A stretch of 64,000 bases of DNA from contig NZ_CP012073.1 in NCBI RefSeq assembly GCF_001262075.1, positions 1,711,001-1,775,000 on the forward strand. Reading direction: 5' to 3'. Position 1 is the stretch's first letter, and every line of letters begins with the position of its first letter. The position numbers and the translations under genes are program-made. This document shows, piece by piece, positions 35,811-47,369 of this stretch. This stretch comes from Ottowia sp. oral taxon 894. Its GTDB lineage: Bacteria > Pseudomonadota > Gammaproteobacteria > Burkholderiales > Burkholderiaceae_C. Under the pieces are notes generated by a model. The model was not told where the DNA came from and did not search any database. It worked only from the letters and a program-made list of their open reading frames with translations.

Positions 35811-38043
35811 GCCCGCAAGCGCCCCCGCCGCCGCCTTGCAGGAAGCTTCGCGCCTGGCCAGCCAGGGCCGCCTGCCGCAGGCCGCGCAGCTGCTGCGCCA
35901 GCACCTGCAAGCGCAACCGGGCGACGCGCTGGCCTGGCAGATGCTGGGCCTGATGCACCTCATGTCCAGTCAATGGCCCGACGCAGCCAGCGCCCTGGAG
36001 CAATCGGCCGCGCTCAACGGGCAAGACGCCCGCACCTGGGCCATGCTGGGCGTGGCCTGTAGCCAGCAGGGGCGCGTGCAGCAGGCCATCAGCCACTTTG
36101 ACGCCGCCGTGGCGCTGGCTCCGGCGGATGCTGCCCTGTGGTGCGACCGGGGCCGCGCGCTGCATGCCGCCCAGCGGCTGGAGGAAGCGCTGGCCAGCGC
36201 CGACCGCGCCCTCTCGCTCAATCCGGCGCAGCCCGCCGCCTGGCTGCTGCGCGGCAATGCGCTGCGCGATTTGCGGCGTCTGCCCGAGGCGGTGCAAAGC
36301 CTGCAACAGGCCGTGCGGCTGGCGCCTGCCGACGCCCTTCACTGGCACGCGCTGGCGGCGGCGCTGGAAGACGGGCGGCAGTTCGAGAACGCCCTGGCCT
36401 GCGCCCGGCGCGGCCTGGCCGTGGCGCCACGGCACAGCGGCCTGTGGGTCAGCCGTGGCAATGCCGAAATGGCGCTGGATCAGCCGCAGCCCGCTGCCGC
36501 CAGCTACGAACAGGCTTGCCAGTGCGATCCGGGCAACGCGGACGCGTGGGTGGGCCGCTCGCGCGCGCTGTTCAAGCTGGGCGAAGATGAACAGGCGCTG
36601 GACTGTCTGGAAAAAGGCGTGGCGCTGGATGACAAGCCGCCCTTTCTGGCGGAGCTGATGCGCTACAGGCAAAAGCAGGCCCGCTGGGACGATCTGCCCG
36701 CGCTCTGGGCGCGCGTTCTGGCGCAGCTGGATGAGCACAACGGCTACAGCATGGCTTTTCCCATGCTGGCGCATCCGGGCGCCACGGGCGCCGATTTGCT
36801 GCGCAGCGCGCGCGCCTGCATGGCGGCCGAGCGCGCCAAGCTGCCCCATCCGCTGCCCGCGCGCCCCAAACCGCCCGAACCCGTGCCCGCGCCCGCCGCT
36901 GGCCGCCCCTTGCGGGTGGGCTACCTCTCGGGCGACTTGCGCGATCACGCCGTTTCCTACCTGCTGGCGGGCGTGTTCGAGGCGCACGATCGCAGCGCCT
37001 TTCGCGTCATCGGCATCGACGCCTGCGCCAAAGCCGTATCTGACACGCCCATGCGCCGGCGCGTGCTGGCCGCCTTTGACGAATCCATCGCCCTGGGCCG
37101 CTGCACGCCCGAAGAAGCCGCCAGCCGCATTCGCGCGCTGCGGCTGGATGTGCTGATCGACCTCATGGGCGCCACGGGCGACGGCCAGGCGGGCGTGCCG
37201 CTGCTGCGCCCCGCACCGCTGCAAGTGACCTGGCTGGGCTTTCCGGGCACCAGCGGCATGGATGAAATCGACTACATCCTGGCCGACCGCCACGTGGCCC
37301 CGCCCGGCAGCGAAGGCGAATTCAGCGAATGCGTCGTGCGCCTGCCCGACACCTTCCAGCCCAACGACAGCCAGCGCGCCATCAGCCCCGCCGTGCCCAC
37401 GCGCGCCAGCCAGGGCCTGCCCGAAAACGGCTTTGTCTTTTGCTGCCACAACAACACCTACAAAGTGCTGCCCGGCATGTTCGATATCTGGATGCGCCTG
37501 CTGCACCGCGTGCCCGGCAGCGTGCTCTGGCTCGTCAATGACGGCGAGCATGTTCGCGCCAATTTGCGCGCGCAGGCCGCGCGGCGCGGCATTGATCCGG
37601 CGCGGCTCGTCTTCGCCAGCCACTGTGCTTACCCCGACTACCTGGCCCGCTACCGCCTGGCCGATTTGTTCTTGGACACCCTGCCCTTTAACGCCGGCAC
37701 CACCGCCAGCGACGCGCTCTGGGCTGGCCTGCCCGTGCTCACGCAAACGGGCCGCAGCTTCGCAGGCCGCATGGCCGCCAGCCTGCTGCACGCCGTGGGC
37801 CTGCCCGAACTCGTCACGCAAACGGCCGATGAATACGAGGCCCTGGCCTTGCGCCTGGCCACGCATGCGCAGGAGCTGGCCGCCTTGCGCCAGCGCCTGA
37901 ACCAGCAGGGCCGCGCCAGCGCGCTGTTTGACACCGCGCGCTTGACGCGCCATCTGGAGCAGGCGCTGCTGACCATGTGCCAGCGCCAGCAGCAAGGGCT
38001 GCCGCCGCAGGGCTTTGACGTGCCTGCGCTGCCTGCGGCATGA
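35803..38043 (+). CDS. TPR protein with O-GlcNAc-transferase-type (GT41) domain
   Basis: Protein of 746 residues. Residues 1 to about 290 are tetratricopeptide repeats. From about 367 the GT41/OGT C-terminal domain follows: PLRVGYLSGDLRDHAVSYLL, DVLIDLMGATGDGQ, PLQVTWLGFPGTSGMDEIDY, FCCHNNTYKVLPGMFDIW, and FLDTLPFNAGTTASDALW. It would transfer a sugar from a nucleotide sugar to protein Ser/Thr or another acceptor; donor and target are unknown. It overlaps the FHA-like gene by 8 bp and ends a three-gene operon. Confidence 0.88.
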   Translation: MNKPASAPAAALQEASRLASQGRLPQAAQLLRQHLQAQPGDALAWQMLGLMHLMSSQWPDAASALEQSAALNGQDARTWAMLGVACSQQGRVQQAISHFDAAVALAPADAALWCDRGRALHAAQRLEEALASADRALSLNPAQPAAWLLRGNALRDLRRLPEAVQSLQQAVRLAPADALHWHALAAALEDGRQFENALACARRGLAVAPRHSGLWVSRGNAEMALDQPQPAAASYEQACQCDPGNADAWVGRSRALFKLGEDEQALDCLEKGVALDDKPPFLAELMRYRQKQARWDDLPALWARVLAQLDEHNGYSMAFPMLAHPGATGADLLRSARACMAAERAKLPHPLPARPKPPEPVPAPAAGRPLRVGYLSGDLRDHAVSYLLAGVFEAHDRSAFRVIGIDACAKAVSDTPMRRRVLAAFDESIALGRCTPEEAASRIRALRLDVLIDLMGATGDGQAGVPLLRPAPLQVTWLGFPGTSGMDEIDYILADRHVAPPGSEGEFSECVVRLPDTFQPNDSQRAISPAVPTRASQGLPENGFVFCCHNNTYKVLPGMFDIWMRLLHRVPGSVLWLVNDGEHVRANLRAQAARRGIDPARLVFASHCAYPDYLARYRLADLFLDTLPFNAGTTASDALWAGLPVLTQTGRSFAGRMAASLLHAVGLPELVTQTADEYEALALRLATHAQELAALRQRLNQQGRASALFDTARLTRHLEQALLTMCQRQQQGLPPQGFDVPALPAA

Positions 38044-38090
38044 CGGCGGGCGCGGGCACCGCCATTTCGCCCGCTTTCATTCCTTTGCCT

Positions 38091-38180
38091 TATTTCGCTC
38101 CTGGTTTGATAGCGTGATGTCCTAGTGGAAACTGCGCAGATGCCTTTTTTCGTGCCTTGTATTTGCTCCTCTTTTTTAGG
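38091..38180 (+). repeat. Dispersed intergenic repeat (copy)
   Basis: Left TATTTCGCTCCTGGTTTGATAG, core GTGATGTCCTAGTGGAAACTG, right CCTTGTATTTGCTCCTCTTT. It follows the glycosyltransferase gene. Confidence 0.88.
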
Positions 38181-38244
38181 TTAAAAGAGGCGCAGAGGCG
38201 CGGCTGGAGACCGGCTCCCCGTTGCCGCGCGCTGCGGGCGCAAG

Positions 38245-38274
38245 CAAAAAGCGGGCCGCGCGGCCCGCTTTTTT
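38245..38274. terminator. Bidirectional terminator
   Basis: AAAAAGCGGGCC and GGCCCGCTTTTTT around CGC form a near-perfect hairpin with A- and T-runs on both sides. It serves both the OGT operon and the convergent rhlE. Confidence 0.9.
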
Positions 38275-38295
38275 CGCAAGCGGCCTGGCTGCGGC

Positions 38296-39804
38296 TCAGC
38301 CGGGCTGCCCGTCCGGTGCCTGGCTTGGCGCAGCGTCCGCCTCGCCCGGCTCCTGCGCGCGGGGCTTGAACAACGCCGCCACCTGCCGCCGGGGCTTGAT
38401 GTTGGGCGAGAGCAGGCCGGGCCGGGCGATGGCCGGGGCGCTGCGGGCGGCTTTTTCCCAGGCGGGCAATTCGGCGGCTTCGCCCTGCGCGGCAGGCTCG
38501 TAGGGCCGGTCGAAAAAGGGGTCTGTCGGCTGGCCTGGCAACTGGCGCGTGGCATAGACGCTGTCGCGCGCGCTGGCATCTGGGCGGCCGTCTGAACGGC
38601 CGTCCCTGCGGTCGCGGAAATCGCGCCGCCCACGGTCTTCGCGCCCTTCCCGCCGCTCGCCGCCGGGCAGCGCCAGCGGCTGCACCTGCACTTTTTTCTT
38701 GATGAGCTTTTCCACCTCGGCTACCAGCCGCGCGTCGCCCGGGGCCACCAGCGTGACGGCCAGCCCCGAAGCGCCCGCGCGGCCCGTGCGGCCAATGCGG
38801 TGCACGTAGTCTTCGGCGTTGAAAGGCACGTCGTAATTGAAGACGGCGGGCACGTCCTTGATGTCCAGCCCGCGCGCGGCCACGTCGGTGCAGACCAGCA
38901 AATCGACTTCGCCGGCCTTGAAGGCCTCCAGCGCCTTCAGGCGCTCGTCCTGGCTTTTGTCGCCGTGCAGGGCGGCGCAGCGCAGGCCGTCGCGCTCCAG
39001 CGCGCGCGTCAGGCGCGCGCAGCCCAGCTTGCTGTTGGTGAAGATGAAGGCCTGGCGCAAATCGCGCTCTTTGAGAATGTGGCGCACGGCGCGGCGCTTG
39101 TCGTCGCCGTCCACGCTGAAAAAAAGCTGCTCGACCGTGGCCGCCGTTTCGTTGGGGCGGGCCGCTTCAATGGCGACGGGCTGGTGCAGGTAGCTTTCGG
39201 CCAGCCGCCGGATTTCAGGCGAGAAAGTGGCCGAAAACAGCAGCGTGGTGCGGCTTTTTGGCAGGTGGCTGAGGATGCGCTGCAAATCGGGCAGAAAGCC
39301 GATGTCCAGCATGCGGTCGGCCTCGTCCAGCACCACGTATTCCACCTGGCCGAGCACGGCGTTTTTGGCTTCGATGTGATCGAGCAGGCGGCCCGGCGTG
39401 GCCACCAGCACTTCCACGCCCTTTTTCAGCTCGGCGGTTTGCGGCTTCATGTCCACGCCGCCAAAGACGACGGCGCTGCGCAAGTGCGTGTATTTGGCAT
39501 ACAGGGCGATTTGCTGCGCCACCTGGTCGGCCAGCTCGCGCGTGGGCAGCAGCACCAGCGCACGCACGGGGTGGCGCGCGGGCGAGGCGGAGGTGTTTTC
39601 GTGCTTGAGCAGCCTTTGCAGCAGCGGCAGCGAGAAGGCCGCCGTTTTGCCCGTGCCGGTTTGAGCCGCGCCCATCACGTCTTGCCCGGCCAGCACCACG
39701 GGAATGGCCTGCGCCTGGATGGGGGTCATGTTTTCGTAGCCCATCTCGGCCACGGCGCGCTTGAGCGGCTCGGCAAGCGCCAGTGTTGAATAAGCGGTGG
39801 TCAT
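38296..39804 (-). CDS. rhlE: DEAD-box ATP-dependent RNA helicase RhlE
   Basis: Protein of 502 residues. DEAD-box motifs are all present: Q motif (MTPIQAQAIPV), AQTGTGKTAAF, PTRELADQ, TPGRLLDH, VLDEADRMLD, FSATF, TDVAARGLDI and HRIGRTGR. A charged Arg/Asp-rich tail follows (REDRGRRDFRDRRD), typical of RhlE-type helicases acting on rRNA and mRNA. An alternative start four codons upstream (MPPQ) is possible. Confidence 0.93.
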   Translation of the reverse strand: MTTAYSTLALAEPLKRAVAEMGYENMTPIQAQAIPVVLAGQDVMGAAQTGTGKTAAFSLPLLQRLLKHENTSASPARHPVRALVLLPTRELADQVAQQIALYAKYTHLRSAVVFGGVDMKPQTAELKKGVEVLVATPGRLLDHIEAKNAVLGQVEYVVLDEADRMLDIGFLPDLQRILSHLPKSRTTLLFSATFSPEIRRLAESYLHQPVAIEAARPNETAATVEQLFFSVDGDDKRRAVRHILKERDLRQAFIFTNSKLGCARLTRALERDGLRCAALHGDKSQDERLKALEAFKAGEVDLLVCTDVAARGLDIKDVPAVFNYDVPFNAEDYVHRIGRTGRAGASGLAVTLVAPGDARLVAEVEKLIKKKVQVQPLALPGGERREGREDRGRRDFRDRRDGRSDGRPDASARDSVYATRQLPGQPTDPFFDRPYEPAAQGEAAELPAWEKAARSAPAIARPGLLSPNIKPRRQVAALFKPRAQEPGEADAAPSQAPDGQPG

Positions 39805-39962
39805 TTGGGGCGGCATTCTCGCACTGCGTGCCGGGCCAATGCGGCGGCGCGGCCCGCTGCGCCAGCGGCTGCGGGCCGTGCGCCAAAGAGGCGAACTTCT
39901 AGAATCCCGCGCTTTTTCCGCCGCCCTGCTTTTCCGGAACGCTCCGTTCAAAACGCTTTGCC

Positions 39963-42878
<2,916 letters not shown>

Positions 42879-42956
42879 CCCCGCCCGCCGCCCAAGCCCG
42901 CGCTTTCGCCCGCAGGCGGGCTGCGGACCGCTTTTCAGGATGGATGAGCGCCTCTG

Positions 42957-43050
42957 AATTCGCTCCTCTATTCATAGCGTGAGGTCCTAGTGCAGAAAGC
43001 GCAGCGGGCATTTTTATCGCCCTTGATTTGCTCCTGTTTTTTAAATGATG
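42957..43050 (+). repeat. Dispersed intergenic repeat (copy)
   Basis: Left AATTCGCTCCTCTATTCATAG, core GTGAGGTCCTAGTGCAGAAAG, right CCTTGATTTGCTCCTGTTTT. GGGC/GCCC pair around a T-rich loop. It follows valS. Confidence 0.9.
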
Positions 43051-43218
43051 CCTGGCGGAAGGGAACGGCCCAGCAAGCCATCTCACCCGCCCGTGCCATC
43101 CGCATCCATTCCGGCCTGCGGAGCGGATGGGCCGCCATGAAGGCATGTCTGCCATGCGGTGCGGTGGCCCCGCGCGACATACTTGCCAGCCCGTTCAACT
43201 TCGCCACGCCCGCAGTTC

Positions 43219-43683
43219 ATGACGCCCCGCATCGCTCATGGTGATTTGCTGGATCAGCCCGCGCAGGTGCTGGTCAATGCCTGGAACCGCAACATCATCC
43301 CCTGGTGGCTGCTGCTGCCGCAGGGCGTGTCCGGGGCCATTCGGCGGCGGGCGGGCTGCGCGCCTTTTCGCGAGCTGGGGCGCATGGGGCCGATTCCCCT
43401 GGGCGGGGCGGTGCTCACGGGCGCGGGGCGGCTGCCGTGCAAGGCGCTGATTCATGTGGCGGGCATCAGCCTGTGGTGGCGCGCGAGCGAGGCGTCCATT
43501 GGCCAGTCGGTGCATTCGGCCATGCGGCTGGTCAATGAGCACGGCTTTGCCAGCGTGGCGTTTCCGCTGATTGGCGCCAGTACCGGCGGTTTTGGCGCAG
43601 AAGGATCGCTGCGCGTGATGCTGTCGGCATTCAAAGACATTGAGTCTGCCGCAGAGGTCACGATAGTGCGCTACCCGGACTGA
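43219..43683 (+). CDS. Macro-domain protein
   Basis: Protein of 154 residues, a single macro domain (ADP-ribose or related nucleotide binding). Visible are IAHGDLLDQPAQVLVNAWNRN, where the usual NAAN is NAWN, the loop GVSGAIRRRAG, and PLIGASTGGFGAE. These domains remove or read ADP-ribose, but hydrolase activity depends on residues I cannot confirm. The ATG at 43219 is preferred over upstream starts in the same frame. Confidence 0.82.
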   Translation: MTPRIAHGDLLDQPAQVLVNAWNRNIIPWWLLLPQGVSGAIRRRAGCAPFRELGRMGPIPLGGAVLTGAGRLPCKALIHVAGISLWWRASEASIGQSVHSAMRLVNEHGFASVAFPLIGASTGGFGAEGSLRVMLSAFKDIESAAEVTIVRYPD

Positions 43684-44101
43684 GCCAGCCGTGCAGCCCA
43701 AGAGAATCGGGCGGATCAGGGAAGGCTGCCCACACAACATAAGCAGATGCCGCCATATCTGGAAAAGGCGCCCAGTAACGGCCTGGGCTGTGCATGATGG
43801 AAACAATGTCAGACATTCGCAATGCAGCTTGCCGGGCGCAAGGCTGCATTTTGTTGCGCCCCGCTGAATGAACGCAGTCCAAGCACCGCAGGCAAAAAAC
43901 ACATCGTCTGACTTTGTGACCAAAGGCGGAAAGCTGGCAGGGCCTTTAGGAAAACAGCCAGTCGATTTGCTGCAAAAGCTGCCACGGTTTTGTAATAGAA
44001 AAGATCATGCATAAAGTTGACAAGGGTAGCCAAGGGGTGGCAAATGCTGTTTTCAGTGTTTTGGCAGCTTTGGAAAGATTCGGGGATTCGCATCATAGGC
44101 A
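43684..44101. other. Intergenic, no gene recognised
   Basis: About 418 bp. GC content drops toward the 3' end as the AT-rich gene approaches. No repeat copy, hairpin terminator or conserved frame was recognised. Confidence 0.45.
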
Positions 44102-44983
44102 GTGATGAATAAATCGGTATTTCAAGCCAGCTTTGAAGAGAGTTTGAATCTGGAAAATGATGGATTCCGGAAATTGCAGGACGCGCAGCATCTCAAAACA
44201 GCCGCGCATTTTGACAAGGGAAGTTCTTCTCTGATATTCAAGCTCTATAGCTTTATGTTGGCGGCAGTCTTTGTGATAGGGCTTAACTTTATGGTGCTTG
44301 TTATCTCCGTCATGCTTCATGACGAAGCCGGAGAATTGAGGATTCCCATCAATGAAAAAAGTTTCTTGACGGCTGAAGTCTTTCTGATTGGCCTGTTTCT
44401 TTGGCTGTTGCTGGTGCTGGCCGGGAAGGCGATAAAACGAAACTATATATTGCCTTATCGCTATAATTTTCATATTTTTACGGCAATGATCTGGTTCTTG
44501 TTGGAGCTGGATCTGCTGTTCACTGATTTTCTTTTGCCTGCTCTGTCATTCTTTTGGGTTGGCGCTATTTATGCTTTCATGATATTTCTGGCTGGCTGGA
44601 TGCTTGTTGCAAAACTGAAGTATCTGAGAAGGCTTTTGTATCATGAAGCCGCAACGCCCGCTCTACAGGATAAAGTTGCCGGTCTCATGGCTGTGTATGG
44701 AATGGGGATTCTAGGGGCGGGGATTATGATCAAACTGATGTTAGGAAGCTCTTCGCTGGAACTGTCAGCATCAATACAAGCTTTGGGATTTTTATTGGCG
44801 TGGGTCATCATCAATGCCGGATCCATTGCCGCTGTTATTTTCGTAGGGTTTCCTTATTTTCTGCTGGTGTATTACAAATTCAAATATCCTGAAGAATACC
44901 GAAAACGGGAAGGAAAATCGCTGGAGGATTGGTATGGCAGGCGTTTTTTGAGGCAACACAAGGAGTTGTTGGAAAATGGATAA
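44102..44983 (+). CDS. Orphan multi-pass membrane protein, AT-rich
   Basis: Protein of 293 residues with about six hydrophobic segments (FMLAAVFVIGLNFMVLVISVM, AEVFLIGLFLWLLLVLAG, IFTAMIWFLLELDLLF, FFWVGAIYAFMIFLAGWML, AGLMAVYGMGILGAGIMIKL, ALGFLLAWVIINAGSIAAVI) and a charged C-terminal tail. I do not recognise the family. Base composition and codon use are far more AT-rich than in neighbours, suggesting recent transfer. It is alone, with intergenic DNA on both sides. Confidence 0.7.
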   Translation: MMNKSVFQASFEESLNLENDGFRKLQDAQHLKTAAHFDKGSSSLIFKLYSFMLAAVFVIGLNFMVLVISVMLHDEAGELRIPINEKSFLTAEVFLIGLFLWLLLVLAGKAIKRNYILPYRYNFHIFTAMIWFLLELDLLFTDFLLPALSFFWVGAIYAFMIFLAGWMLVAKLKYLRRLLYHEAATPALQDKVAGLMAVYGMGILGAGIMIKLMLGSSSLELSASIQALGFLLAWVIINAGSIAAVIFVGFPYFLLVYYKFKYPEEYRKREGKSLEDWYGRRFLRQHKELLENG

Positions 44984-45141
44984 ATCAAAAGAATGGCTGC
45001 CGCTTGGCAGCGTTGTTTACCTGGATCAGGGGCTGCAAGGCCCAGCGCCACCCGGGTTTGTGCTTTTCGCGCCTGCGCACGGGCTTTGAACAGGCTCTTG
45101 GCGCACAGACCGGGCGGGAGTGAACGGACAAGGAGACAAGG

Positions 45142-45167
45142 AAAAAAGGGGCTTTCCAGCCCCTTTT
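45142..45167. terminator. Bidirectional terminator
   Basis: AAAAAAGGGGCT and AGCCCCTTTTT pair across a short TTCC loop. It ends right at the DUF808 stop codon and serves both strands. Confidence 0.88.
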
Positions 45168-46112
45168 TCATTGCCGCGCCTTGTGCAGCAGGTGCATGAC
45201 CGCCACCAGCAAGGCCCCGGTAGCCAGGCCCGCGCCTGCGTCCAGCAGCAGCGGCAGCAGCGCGCCGGTCAGGCCGCCCGCTGCCTGCCAGCCGTGGGCC
45301 AGGTGGTGCAGCGCGGGCACGCCGTGAACGAGGATGCCGCCGCCGACCAGAAACATGGCGGCGGTGCCGGCCACCGTGAGCAGCTTCATCAGCCACGGGG
45401 CCAGGCGCAAGATGGCGCGGCCCGCCGCCTGCGCGGCGCGGCTGGCGCGCCGGCTGAGAAACAGGCCCGCGTCGTCGAGCTTGACGATGGCGGCCACCAG
45501 GCCATACACGCCTGCCGTCATGATGAGGGCGACGCCCGCCAGCACGGCCAGCTGCGTGGGCAGCGGCTGGCCTGTGACATTGCCCAGGGTGATGGCGATG
45601 ATTTCGGCAGAGAGCACGAAATCGGTTCGCACGGCGCCTTTGACTTTGGCTTTTTCCAGCGCGGCCAGATCGGTTTCAGCGCGCGCGTCTGCTCCGGGCG
45701 CGGCTTCATGCTCTTTTTCATGCCCGCCCAGAAAGCGGTGCGCGAGCTTTTCGGCGCCTTCAAAGCACAAAAAAGCGCCGCCGGCCATGAGCAGCGGCGT
45801 GACCAGCCACGGCGCCAGCGCGCTGATGGCCAGCGCGGCGGGCACCAAAATGGCTTTGTTCACGAGCGAGCCTTTGGCCACGCCCCAGACCACGGGCAGC
45901 TCGCGGTCGGCACGCACGCCCGCCACCTGCTGGGCGTTGAGCGCCAGGTCATCGCCCAGCACGCCCGCCGTTTTTTGCGCGGAAAGTTTGGTGAGCACGG
46001 CCACGTCATCAACGGCGGCGGCGCTTTTGCGGGCGGCCATCTTGGTCATGAGGGCCACGTCATCCAGCACGGAGGCAATGTCGTCAAGCAGGGCAAGCAA
46101 GCTGGCGGCCAT
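45168..46112 (-). CDS. yedI: DUF808-family membrane protein (YedI-like)
   Basis: Protein of 314 residues, inner-membrane, function unknown. The N-terminus MAASLLALLDDIASVLDDVA, then KMAARKSAAAVDDVAVLTKLSAQKTAGVLGDDLALNA, is the family signature, followed by several transmembrane segments and the conserved GAFLCFEGAEKLAHRFL. Length is normal. It lies 39 bp downstream of dusC on the same strand and may share its transcript. Confidence 0.92.
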   Translation of the reverse strand: MAASLLALLDDIASVLDDVALMTKMAARKSAAAVDDVAVLTKLSAQKTAGVLGDDLALNAQQVAGVRADRELPVVWGVAKGSLVNKAILVPAALAISALAPWLVTPLLMAGGAFLCFEGAEKLAHRFLGGHEKEHEAAPGADARAETDLAALEKAKVKGAVRTDFVLSAEIIAITLGNVTGQPLPTQLAVLAGVALIMTAGVYGLVAAIVKLDDAGLFLSRRASRAAQAAGRAILRLAPWLMKLLTVAGTAAMFLVGGGILVHGVPALHHLAHGWQAAGGLTGALLPLLLDAGAGLATGALLVAVMHLLHKARQ

Positions 46113-46151
46113 GAGAAATCCTTGGGTTGAAGTGAAGAATCAAAAGCGGCG

Positions 46152-47078
46152 TCAAAGCTGTTCGAGATAGGCGGTGATGGGCGCGGTTTCGCTCACGCGG
46201 CGCAAGTCGCCAAAGGCGGCGGCCGCTTGCGGATAGCGCGCCTGCAAGGCGTGCAGCCACTGCTTGAGCCGCCCGGCGCGGTGGCGCGGCTGCACGCGCT
46301 GGCACACATCGCGCCAGAAGCGCCGCAGCAGCGGCGGCAGCGCCGCCCAGGGCAGCGCGCCGCCGCCTGCAATTTGCAGCGCCAGGCCCGGGTTGGCGAC
46401 CATGCCGCGCCCGATCATCAGCGCCTGGCAGCCCGTGACGGCGCGGCAGCGGGCAGCGTCTTCGGGCGTGAGGATGTCGCCATTGGCCACCACCGGCACG
46501 GCCACGCTGGCGCGGATGTCGGCCACGCGCTCCCAGTGCGCGGGCGGGCGGTAGCCCTGCGCGCGCGTGCGGGCGTGCACCACGATTTCGCCAGCGCCGC
46601 CTGCGGCCAGCGCCTGCGCGCATTCAATGGCGCGTGCATCGTCCATGTAGCCCAGCCGCATCTTGGCCGATACGGGCAGGTGTGCGGGCACGGCGCGGCG
46701 CACGGCGGCAGTGATGGCGTGCAGCAGCTGCGGCTCGTCCAGCAGCACGGCCCCGCCGCGATGGCGGTTCACCGTTTTGGCCGGGCAGCCAAAGTTCAGA
46801 TCCACCCCGTGCGGGGAAATGGCCGCCAGGCGCGCGGCGTTTTCAGCCAGGCAGGCCGGGTCTGAACCCAGCAGCTGCGGCCGCAAGGGCACGCCCGCTG
46901 GCGTGAAGCCGCCGTTGAGCAGCTCCGGCGCCACGCGCGTGAAGCTGCGCAGCGGCAGCAGCTGGTCGGTCACGCGGATGAATTCCGACACGCAGCGCTG
47001 CACGCCGCCCACTTGCGTGAGCGCGTCGCGCAGGGTGCAATCGAGCAAGCCTTCCATGGGGGCCAGAAGAATCGTCAT
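46152..47078 (-). CDS. dusC: tRNA-dihydrouridine synthase (DusC type)
   Basis: Protein of 308 residues, an FMN enzyme that reduces uridine in tRNA, position 16 in the DusC class. The FMN-binding start LLAPMEGLLDCTLRD, the catalytic Cys in DLNFGCPAKTVNRHRGG, KMRLGY and the IGRGMVANP phosphate site are visible. SEFIRV near the N-terminus favours DusC over DusA/B. The start ATG is 47078 (MTILLAPMEG). Confidence 0.9.
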   Translation of the reverse strand: MTILLAPMEGLLDCTLRDALTQVGGVQRCVSEFIRVTDQLLPLRSFTRVAPELLNGGFTPAGVPLRPQLLGSDPACLAENAARLAAISPHGVDLNFGCPAKTVNRHRGGAVLLDEPQLLHAITAAVRRAVPAHLPVSAKMRLGYMDDARAIECAQALAAGGAGEIVVHARTRAQGYRPPAHWERVADIRASVAVPVVANGDILTPEDAARCRAVTGCQALMIGRGMVANPGLALQIAGGGALPWAALPPLLRRFWRDVCQRVQPRHRAGRLKQWLHALQARYPQAAAAFGDLRRVSETAPITAYLEQL

Positions 47079-47262
47079 GGCGCTGCAATCGTCGTGGCGG
47101 CCCGCCGTCAGAAGCCGCTGCGCAGGCCGCCCGCCGGTTGGCGCTTTCGCAGGCGGGCTGGGCGGGCGTGAGCGCATGCACCAGAGCGCCGGAGCGCGCC
47201 CGGAACCCGCCCCTTGCCTTTGCGGCCAGCGCAAAGTTGCGTGCAGACCGGGATGGAAGGCA

Positions 47263-47353
47263 TTATTTCGCTCCTTTATTCATAGCTGTATGTCCTAGTG
47301 GAAAGTGCGCAAGGCGGCATTTTGGCCCCTTGAATTTGCTCCTGTTTCTGATG
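47263..47353 (+). repeat. Dispersed intergenic repeat (copy)
   Basis: Close to consensus: TTTCGCTCCTTTATTCATAG, then GTATGTCCTAGTGGAAAGTG, then CCTTGAATTTGCTCCTGTTT. CAAG/CTTG and GGC/GCC form the hairpin. It lies between parC (3' side) and dusC (5' side). Confidence 0.92.
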
Positions 47354-47369
47354 CCGCGAGCCGCCCGGC

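Noticed and set aside
35743..37995. Minus-strand open frame (750 codons) opposite the TPR/GT41 gene
   Set aside because: His/Gln/Gly-rich shadow of an Ala-rich TPR coding sequence.
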